Below are positions 57,487 to 64,000 of a stretch of DNA of 64,000 nt, piece by piece. Source of the stretch: Actinobacillus porcinus (GTDB taxonomy: Bacteria; Pseudomonadota; Gammaproteobacteria; Enterobacterales; Pasteurellaceae); the NCBI RefSeq assembly GCF_901764995.1, contig NZ_CABFKI010000003.1, positions 124,001 to 188,000 on the forward strand, given 5' to 3'. The position numbers and the translations under genes were made by a program. A model generated the notes under the pieces. That model saw nothing but the letters and a program-made list of their open reading frames with translations, was not told the origin of the DNA and made no database searches. Positions within the stretch are counted from its first letter, which is position 1. Each line of letters opens with the position of its first letter.

Positions 57487-60099
57487 CTATTCTTCTGTAT
57501 TCTGAATATACTCTTTCAGCTCTAAGTATTCACTTGGAAAGATAGTTTCATCCACCATATTTAATAGTAAAGGACGTTCCCAGAAAATATCTTTTTTAAT
57601 GATTTTTGCTGGAATACCCGCAGCTACACAATTATTTGGAACCTCTTTTTTCACTAAAGAATAAGCTCCGATAACTGAGCCATTACCAATATGGCTCCCA
57701 CCTAAAATCGTTGCACCATAAGCAACCCAAACATGATTTCCAATCACAATATCTTTAGATGGATTTACTCGTGTACCTGTATTCACATCATAAATAGCAT
57801 GAGAATCGTCGGTTCTAACTTGATTATTTGTTGCAAACATACAATCATCGCCTATTATGATACTGGTTTGTTCTGCGCAAGTTACCCATACGGCATTAGT
57901 ACTCGTTGTATTATTACCAATAGTAATATGACAACCGAATCCTAAACGGAAGGTACCAGACATATCTGTCTGTTGACCAATAGAAAATGAAGCATTATCA
58001 CCTTTAAATTCAATGACAGTATTTTTTAAGTTAGATCGTTCATGTAATTTCACATAGTTATTTTTACCAAAAAATTGTACTTGTACATTTTTCAGTTCGA
58101 GTGGTGCTTCGATGATATTGTTATACTCATCTTGATAATATCCATTTACATTTAATCTGCTATTACTGAACTTAGTGTTTCTTCCAATAAATTTCTCAAT
58201 TTCTATAGATAGCAAATTTAAAGTTTTTGCTAAATCAGTATCTTCTTTGGTTGGAAGTTCCCCATTTGTTGCCCCTATATGATGATATAAATTGGCTAAA
58301 ACAGCCTTATCGTCACAGGATAGAATGATTTGATTAGTCATTACATTGGCTGTAAGTAATATAATAGGATGATTTCCATTTTTATAATGTATGTCTAAGC
58401 ATTCTTCACGTTGAGTTATTACCCCCAATTTAGATGTATAGGTACTTATTATTTTTTTAATAGCTCCGTTTAATTCTTGTTTTATGAAAAAGTTATTACC
58501 TTCTGAATTTGCTTCAAAGCTAAAGAAAGTATTATTAAATCGCATCAGTTTTTGTGAAGATAGAGCAAATACTTGCTCAAAACCATTTACACTAATTTTT
58601 AAGAATAGCTCATAAGTTCCTACAGGCAGTTCAGAAATATCAATTCCTTTATATCCAAGTGTAGCAAACCAACACTTATCATAATTGAAATTTGTTCCTG
58701 CAGCATAATGCTTTGTAAGTTCTGGTCGAGAACCTTTTCCTAAGTTTTTGACATACTCACCAGAAGCCCCTTTAATAATAAGTTTATAATCAATATCGCT
58801 ATATTCCCTAGCACTTTGACCTGTGATAATGCCTACACCTTCAATATAAAGGATATTTTCAATTAATCTGAAAATTTGTAAATCAACCACCGAATTTTTA
58901 AGAATCGATTTTGGTAAATTAGATAAAACACTTGAACTTTCTACATTAAGATTTTCCATTATGGTATGGATTTTAATGATTTCATCCAGAATTTTTTTCT
59001 GATCTATATCTGAAATAATTCTTGTTTTGTTTACATTAAAATTCTTAGCTGAAAAATATTCTAATTCTTTTACTTTTTCAGGTGATATATTTCTCAAAAT
59101 AAAATCCAAATGAATTGAATCATCTTTTATTGATATATCAAAGGCAAAATGATTTCCTTTAGAAAAAAAATCTAAAACTAACATATTTCTAAAATATTTT
59201 AGGGAATGAACAATGTCTCTCTCTTTTAAATTCTTAACAATAAAGGATTCAATAATAGGAAATATATTTCTTATCGTTTTATGTGTAGAGTTATTCAAAA
59301 TATAATTAAGCATCCCTGAAATAAGTACATTTTTACTTAAAAAATCCATCTTATTTGGCATATTTTTATACTCTGGCGGTGACCAAGAATTGTGTAACGA
59401 AATCACTCCACAATTTACTTTATCTAATAAGGCGGGTGAGAAGCTAAACGCCTCATTAAAATATAAATTTTTATAATCCTCGATAGCTCTATTAAGATTA
59501 CTACCAAATACAGCTGACTCTAAAATATTGCCACTTTGTGTACGGTCAATAATATAAAAATCATCTTTATGCTCTGGTTTCTTAAGTAATGGATCGATGA
59601 TCCCATTTCCAAAATAATGCCAAGGATAATTTTCTGGTTTGTTTTGAAGACGCTCCTGAGCTCCTTTTCGCCATTCACTTATAAGAGGATTATTAGGCTT
59701 ACGAGAAAAAAGTACTGCAAGGTGGATAGCTTTAGCGTCAGCTCGTCCAAATGAAATCAGTTTAGTCTCTGAAATAGTACTGAAAATATCAAAAATATCA
59801 TCAATCACAATACAATCTAAGTCTAAAAACAAACCACCAAATTTTTCTAGTACAGCCGCTGAGATAATATCAGACTGCATAGCAAAAGAGATAGTTTTTA
59901 ATTTTTCTAAATCATAAGTATCACCAATATATTCATGTAAATTAGCATGATTTAGTATATGTATTTTGCAATTTGGAATATTTTTAATCCAAGTTTCTCT
60001 GCATAAATCTAGGTATGCTGGAATAGGGTTTGGAGACTCCCAAAAAGCAAAAATATTATTTTCTGTGATATCTACTAATTGTGTTACAGGCTGTGACAT
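57487..60099 (-). CDS. Capsule enzyme: DXD glycosyltransferase fused to a hexapeptide acyltransferase
   Basis: 870 residues. N-terminal region (about 10-270) is a 'sugar-binding region containing DXD' glycosyltransferase: FAFWESPNPIPAYLDLC, then M-Q-S-D-I-I-S-A-A-V-L and GGLFLDLDCIVID with the metal-binding D-L-D. The middle (about 270-620) is unrecognised and carries beta-rich stretches. The C-terminal 200 residues are a left-handed beta-helix acetyltransferase (IGNNTTSTNAVWV, IVIGNHVWVAYGATILGGSHIG, AAGIPAKII). Probably adds a sugar and an acetyl group to the capsule repeat. AGGAG is best spaced for ATG 60099; another ATG lies at 60105. Very AT-rich. Confidence 0.82.
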   Translation of the reverse strand: MSQPVTQLVDITENNIFAFWESPNPIPAYLDLCRETWIKNIPNCKIHILNHANLHEYIGDTYDLEKLKTISFAMQSDIISAAVLEKFGGLFLDLDCIVIDDIFDIFSTISETKLISFGRADAKAIHLAVLFSRKPNNPLISEWRKGAQERLQNKPENYPWHYFGNGIIDPLLKKPEHKDDFYIIDRTQSGNILESAVFGSNLNRAIEDYKNLYFNEAFSFSPALLDKVNCGVISLHNSWSPPEYKNMPNKMDFLSKNVLISGMLNYILNNSTHKTIRNIFPIIESFIVKNLKERDIVHSLKYFRNMLVLDFFSKGNHFAFDISIKDDSIHLDFILRNISPEKVKELEYFSAKNFNVNKTRIISDIDQKKILDEIIKIHTIMENLNVESSSVLSNLPKSILKNSVVDLQIFRLIENILYIEGVGIITGQSAREYSDIDYKLIIKGASGEYVKNLGKGSRPELTKHYAAGTNFNYDKCWFATLGYKGIDISELPVGTYELFLKISVNGFEQVFALSSQKLMRFNNTFFSFEANSEGNNFFIKQELNGAIKKIISTYTSKLGVITQREECLDIHYKNGNHPIILLTANVMTNQIILSCDDKAVLANLYHHIGATNGELPTKEDTDLAKTLNLLSIEIEKFIGRNTKFSNSRLNVNGYYQDEYNNIIEAPLELKNVQVQFFGKNNYVKLHERSNLKNTVIEFKGDNASFSIGQQTDMSGTFRLGFGCHITIGNNTTSTNAVWVTCAEQTSIIIGDDCMFATNNQVRTDDSHAIYDVNTGTRVNPSKDIVIGNHVWVAYGATILGGSHIGNGSVIGAYSLVKKEVPNNCVAAGIPAKIIKKDIFWERPLLLNMVDETIFPSEYLELKEYIQNTEE

Positions 60100-60115
60100 A
60101 TTCATCTCCTAGTTA

Positions 60116-63100
60116 TTATAGGGTTTCTAACTGTTTCTCTATGCTATATTTCAAGAGTGCTTTATCTTTTTTTAACTCTGCAGTTTCTGCGACAAGCTTC
60201 CAATATTTAAACGTATCTTGCTTAGGTATTATATTTAACATATTTTGAGCATCTTCTGATTGCCCAAGGCGACATAAAGCCAGTGCATATAAATACATTG
60301 CTCGTTCAGAATTATAAATATAGTCAATTAGCAAGTTTGTTAATGCTTGCCATTCATTTGAGCGATACAATTTTTCTGCTTTATATAACGCAATTTCTTG
60401 GCTCTGTGGATATTTTTCTCTAAATTGGGTCAATAGAGTTTCTTCCGCTATAATATTTTTTTGTTGTTCAAGTACCCTCAAGTAGTTTGGGACTAAATCT
60501 TCTGGTATCAGCAGTAAATTATCTTCAAAAGCACGATTCATTTGAGTAAATAATTTTTCATCATTATGACGTAATTTCGCTAAACGTGCTATCGCAATAC
60601 GACAAGAGGGATCATTTTTACTATGATTTTCATAACGAACTAAATAGTCATGAGCTCGTTTTAAATTATTTAATTGCATACATATGTAACTTGCCAATAA
60701 TTCTAGCTTAAAGATATATTTGTCTTCACTTGACAATTGTTCCAACAAATTTTCAATAAGGCTTATAGCAACAAAATATTCTTGTTGGCTAATTTTTTCA
60801 GCAAGTAATAATAATGGACTATACTCTATTGGTAATTCAGGTGACAAGTTTCGACTCAATATTTCGACAGACTCAATATCTCCACTTAATGCAGCAGCTA
60901 AAGTAGCTATTAATCTATCTTCTTGTGACCCTATCTTATTGTCTGCAAAATATTTAGCAGCCTGTTTTATATTACCAATTTTTAAATCTACTTTAGCCTG
61001 CCAATAAGACATATTTTTGACTTTATTTAGAGTTAGATAATTTAGTAAGTTTACAAAATCCTTATCATTGAATAAAGCACTTAAATATCTTTGCTCATAC
61101 TCATCATATTCTTTATCATTTAGTTTTTTACTCTGTAATAAATTAAATATTCGCTTTCCAACAAGATTCCATTCTTTATAATTTTCTGCTTGAGCAAGCA
61201 TATTTTTAACAACAGAAATATTGTCATTTTTTTCTGGAGAGTCTAAGTTGACTATTGCTTGGTAAACGCGCTGACAGTTTCTATTGTCTTGAAATTGGAA
61301 AGTTTTTTGAATACGCTTCAAGTATTCAGACTCAGCTCTTCCATGTATCATTATTTTTTCTAACTCTGATAGAACTTGCTCCTGTGTTTCTGTAACTGGA
61401 CCAAAACCATCATTTTCATATTTAAAATACCCATGTTGAGTAGTATGTTCTCCAGAAAAAAAACTATTTTTATCAAATTGATAGTAAATAATTGCTTTGT
61501 TTAAATATGCCATATCAAAAGCAACAGAAGAATAATCAGTAATCAAGATAGAAGAAAAACCAAAAAGTTTTTGAACACTTGTTGTTTCTTTCACCATACT
61601 CCAAACATTAATATAGCCTGGTACATTAAACATTTCTAAATAAGGCTCAATATTTGGGTGCGGAGCAAAGAAAATTTCATATTGATATTTATCTGCTAAT
61701 TCTTTTAATTTATCAGAATGCAATAATTTATACCAATGCTGCGCATAATCAGTTTGCATAAATGCTTTATTCAGCGTACGTGTATTACTACCAATCCCTA
61801 TATTTTCACCGACAATATTTTTCCTCCAGGTTGGCATAATTAGAATGGATTTTCGATCCTTCTTATTTTCTAATGATAAATTATCGTAACGTGGAAATCC
61901 TGCAAGAATAACTTCTTTTTCTGTAAGCTTATAATTATTAAAATTAGCCACAATAGACTCATGCTCTTGATTTGTTACTGTAATAAAACAATGCAAATTC
62001 CTTTTAGAGTTTATCCATGTTGACAAATCATGGACTGTTACACCATGTTGTAAAAATACAAATTTTTTACTATCTTCATAAAAATCATTAAAATAATTAT
62101 TGATATGTTTTTCTAAATGGCTAGATATAATTTTACTAACTCGACGTAAACACGTTTCAAACTCTTTACTACCAAATTCAACTAAATTAAATCCATCTCT
62201 TTCAAGTCGTTTCCAATCAGGTGCTGTTTTATTTAGAGCAAAATAGCACTTCTGCTCAGGATGATTTTTCATCATATAACGATAGAGATGCTCTGCATTA
62301 TCATCTGCTTTAGTTTCTCTATCCATCAATAGCCAACTTCCATCAGAGTGATATTTCTCAGAAGGGGAAAATAAACTTGTTAATTCTTCTATAGTAATGC
62401 CATGAGTAAATGTTTTACCTTTGATAGAAATACGCATAGCTTTTTTATTGAGAAAAAAATGCAATTTTTCATAACAATCTAGTTCACCATATGGAATCCA
62501 TAAGCGTTTCTCATAATTAAATAATGCATTATTTAATGTATTTACTACTGTTTTCTCATATTCAGGAATAATTTCTTGATTATTTATTTGAATGGAGTAA
62601 GGGTAGTCAAAATAACTAAAATAACTAGCTAAAAATTGTTTTCTTTCTCTATCTATATTTTCGATATATACTATTTGAAATGGTGGTTCTGCATTTTTAA
62701 ATGCACCTAACATACCTACTTTATGAAACATCCATGTATTAGCAAAATTACTTTCCGTAATATTTTTCTCATCAATGTATAAGAAGACCTCTTTCATAAA
62801 ACTATAAAATTTTTCTTTTTGTTCTTTATTTAAAAAATTAATACGTTCAGGTCGATTTAATAAATATTGAACATACCAACTCATATCATACAATGCTGTT
62901 TTCTGAATGTAATTAGGAATTACACCAAGTTGAGCCTTATATTTTTTAAGCATAGGTATGAATCCAAATTCAAAGATATTTGAATATTTTTCTTCTTTTT
63001 TCCATGATGTATCTAATGTTGAACTTGAATCATCGCGTTTACGATAGAAATAAATTGCTCCTTTATCAAATATAGCCTCTGTATTTTGTAAATCAATCAA

Positions 63101-63808
63101 GTAATCAGCAATAAATTTTCCATCTTCAAAGTTAGGCTTCACTTTATCATTAAATTTTAAATGTTTTTTTTGTATATGTGCTACTTTAAAAAAAGTTGAA
63201 GCCGAGGATAAATTAATAAACTTATCTAAGTTTTTAACTTTTTCTATATGTGTTTCATTAAAACGGAAACGCAACGGATGAGAATCTTTAACAAGATTTT
63301 GATTTTCAATAAATAACTTTATATTTGTAGCTAAAATACTAGCTGAAGGAGTTTTATTTAAACACTCATCTACAGATTTAAAATAATCAGGGTGCAAAAA
63401 ATCATCTGGATCAGTAAAAACAACCCATTCTGTATTCACATATTCTAGCCCTAAATTTCGTGCAGATGCTTGCCCTCCATTTTCCTTATAAATATAGTGA
63501 ATATTTTTAGGGTATTTTTTTTGCCATTTTTTAATAATTTCAGCTGAATTATCCGTTGAACCATCATCCACTAAGATAATATGGATATGATTTTTAAAAC
63601 TTAAAGTTTGTTTAGTTATACTAATAAAGTACTCATCTAAATAACTCGCAACATTATAAACAGCAGAAACGATAGTATATTGATTGTTTGTTTTATGCTT
63701 AATAATTCTTTTTTGTTTTAAGTGAATTACTCTTTTTTGATACATATCTTTAAAGAATAATTTAGGGTCTCTCACTAGCTTTTTAATTTTACGTTTAATA
63801 TTATTCAT
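60116..63808 (-). CDS. Large capsule polymerase: GT2 + CDP-glycerol-type phosphotransferase + TPR
   Basis: 1230 residues. Residues about 42-290 are a GT2 glycosyltransferase (ILVDDGSTDNSAEIIKKW, YIYKENGGQASARN, TDPDDFLHPDYF). Residues about 470-830 belong to the TagF/CDP-glycerol glycerophosphotransferase family: FLQHGVTVHDLSTW, FFAPHPNIEPYL and ILITDYSSVAFDMAYLNKAIIYY. The last 350 residues are helical TPR-like repeats. Such fused enzymes polymerise teichoic-acid-like capsules of Actinobacillus, Haemophilus and Neisseria type. The exact repeat unit cannot be read. It starts 10 bases downstream of the partial gene before it and ends 17 bases before the next gene, so all are one operon. Confidence 0.87.
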   Translation of the reverse strand: MNNIKRKIKKLVRDPKLFFKDMYQKRVIHLKQKRIIKHKTNNQYTIVSAVYNVASYLDEYFISITKQTLSFKNHIHIILVDDGSTDNSAEIIKKWQKKYPKNIHYIYKENGGQASARNLGLEYVNTEWVVFTDPDDFLHPDYFKSVDECLNKTPSASILATNIKLFIENQNLVKDSHPLRFRFNETHIEKVKNLDKFINLSSASTFFKVAHIQKKHLKFNDKVKPNFEDGKFIADYLIDLQNTEAIFDKGAIYFYRKRDDSSSTLDTSWKKEEKYSNIFEFGFIPMLKKYKAQLGVIPNYIQKTALYDMSWYVQYLLNRPERINFLNKEQKEKFYSFMKEVFLYIDEKNITESNFANTWMFHKVGMLGAFKNAEPPFQIVYIENIDRERKQFLASYFSYFDYPYSIQINNQEIIPEYEKTVVNTLNNALFNYEKRLWIPYGELDCYEKLHFFLNKKAMRISIKGKTFTHGITIEELTSLFSPSEKYHSDGSWLLMDRETKADDNAEHLYRYMMKNHPEQKCYFALNKTAPDWKRLERDGFNLVEFGSKEFETCLRRVSKIISSHLEKHINNYFNDFYEDSKKFVFLQHGVTVHDLSTWINSKRNLHCFITVTNQEHESIVANFNNYKLTEKEVILAGFPRYDNLSLENKKDRKSILIMPTWRKNIVGENIGIGSNTRTLNKAFMQTDYAQHWYKLLHSDKLKELADKYQYEIFFAPHPNIEPYLEMFNVPGYINVWSMVKETTSVQKLFGFSSILITDYSSVAFDMAYLNKAIIYYQFDKNSFFSGEHTTQHGYFKYENDGFGPVTETQEQVLSELEKIMIHGRAESEYLKRIQKTFQFQDNRNCQRVYQAIVNLDSPEKNDNISVVKNMLAQAENYKEWNLVGKRIFNLLQSKKLNDKEYDEYEQRYLSALFNDKDFVNLLNYLTLNKVKNMSYWQAKVDLKIGNIKQAAKYFADNKIGSQEDRLIATLAAALSGDIESVEILSRNLSPELPIEYSPLLLLAEKISQQEYFVAISLIENLLEQLSSEDKYIFKLELLASYICMQLNNLKRAHDYLVRYENHSKNDPSCRIAIARLAKLRHNDEKLFTQMNRAFEDNLLLIPEDLVPNYLRVLEQQKNIIAEETLLTQFREKYPQSQEIALYKAEKLYRSNEWQALTNLLIDYIYNSERAMYLYALALCRLGQSEDAQNMLNIIPKQDTFKYWKLVAETAELKKDKALLKYSIEKQLETL

Positions 63809-63818
63809 ATTTTTTCTC

Positions 63819-64000
63819 TTATTGATAATAGTTTTCTAACATAGCTATTAGTTTTTGCTTATAGTTCTCAGTACTGTTATTACTATTAAAATCATTTGCA
63901 CAAAAAGAATGTGGTTCTTGTCCTATTTTCTTTTTATGAATTAGTTTACGATATTTAACTAAAGCATCATTAGATCTAATATTAAAATAATAACAAATCT
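63819..64000 (-). CDS. C-terminal end of a probable Stealth-family capsule phosphotransferase (partial)
   Basis: The minus-strand frame enters from the right edge and ends with a stop at 63819-63821. The last 60 residues include LVKYRKLIHKKKIGQEPH, then S-F-C-A-N-D-F-N and a helix ending LIAMLENYYQ. An F-C-x-N-D motif followed by a helix ending in Y-Y/F-P near the C-terminus is the last conserved region (CR4) of Stealth proteins, which transfer sugar-1-phosphate in capsule synthesis. Only part is seen, so the call is tentative. It precedes the polymerase by 10 bases. Confidence 0.55.
   Translation of the reverse strand, partial: ICYYFNIRSNDALVKYRKLIHKKKIGQEPHSFCANDFNSNNSTENYKQKLIAMLENYYQ

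Overview
The window is a chromosomal stretch of a Pasteurellaceae bacterium, close in gene order to Haemophilus influenzae. The evidence is the dense scatter of the Hin-type DNA uptake sequence AAGTGCGGT on both strands, often as inverted pairs that serve as transcription terminators; housekeeping blocks with Haemophilus-like order (pyrF-yciH, accA-pdxY-tilS, rplM-rpsI-sspA-sspB, ribH-nusB-pgpA-dapB, gcvA-rlmM); and low GC. I cannot name the species from sequence alone.

Layout. 0-5 kb: end of pyrF, yciH, two tandem paralogous lipoproteins, a decayed DUF72 gene, then an accessory segment with a Fic-domain protein, a strongly folded non-coding stretch and an HNH-nuclease gene. 5-16 kb: metH, a lipoprotein with a poly-T promoter, a RelE/HTH toxin-antitoxin pair, metC, a 2-Cys peroxiredoxin, and thiBPQ behind a TPP riboswitch. 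16-30 kb: accA, pdxY, tilS, topoisomerase IV (parE/parC) with a copper nitrite reductase and a long hairpin repeat inserted between its two genes, ettA, a probable FNR-controlled small RNA, degP and zapG. 30-50 kb: the diaminopropane genes dat/ddc behind a structured leader, ribosomal and stringent-response genes, riboflavin/nusB/lysine genes, nrdB-yfaE, hemL, wecA, transporters, pgsA, ilvE, the small RNA GcvB with its activator gcvA, and rlmM.

50-64 kb is an AT-rich capsule locus, all on the minus strand. It holds the Kdo-linker transferases kpsC and kpsS, an RloAB (AbiL-like) pair, an IS3-family element abutting a truncated gene, an acetyltransferase, a DXD-glycosyltransferase/acetyltransferase fusion, a very large GT2/CDP-glycerol-type polymerase and the tail of a probable Stealth phosphotransferase. 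The polymerase and Stealth families suggest a phosphodiester-linked, teichoic-acid-like capsule. I saw no perfect uptake sequence from the IS rightward to the window end, which fits horizontal exchange of the capsule-specific part.

Most noteworthy observations: (1) the folded RNA candidate between the Fic and HNH genes; (2) the FNR-box small RNA between degP and ettA; (3) the leader of dat, with a closing stem and an overlapping 27-codon ORF that ends at the dat ribosome-binding site; (4) a terminator directly in front of a DASS transporter gene that leaves no room for a promoter; (5) nirK coupled to parE; and (6) RloAB inside the capsule locus. All functional statements are from reading the sequence and from memory of the families; no search was run.
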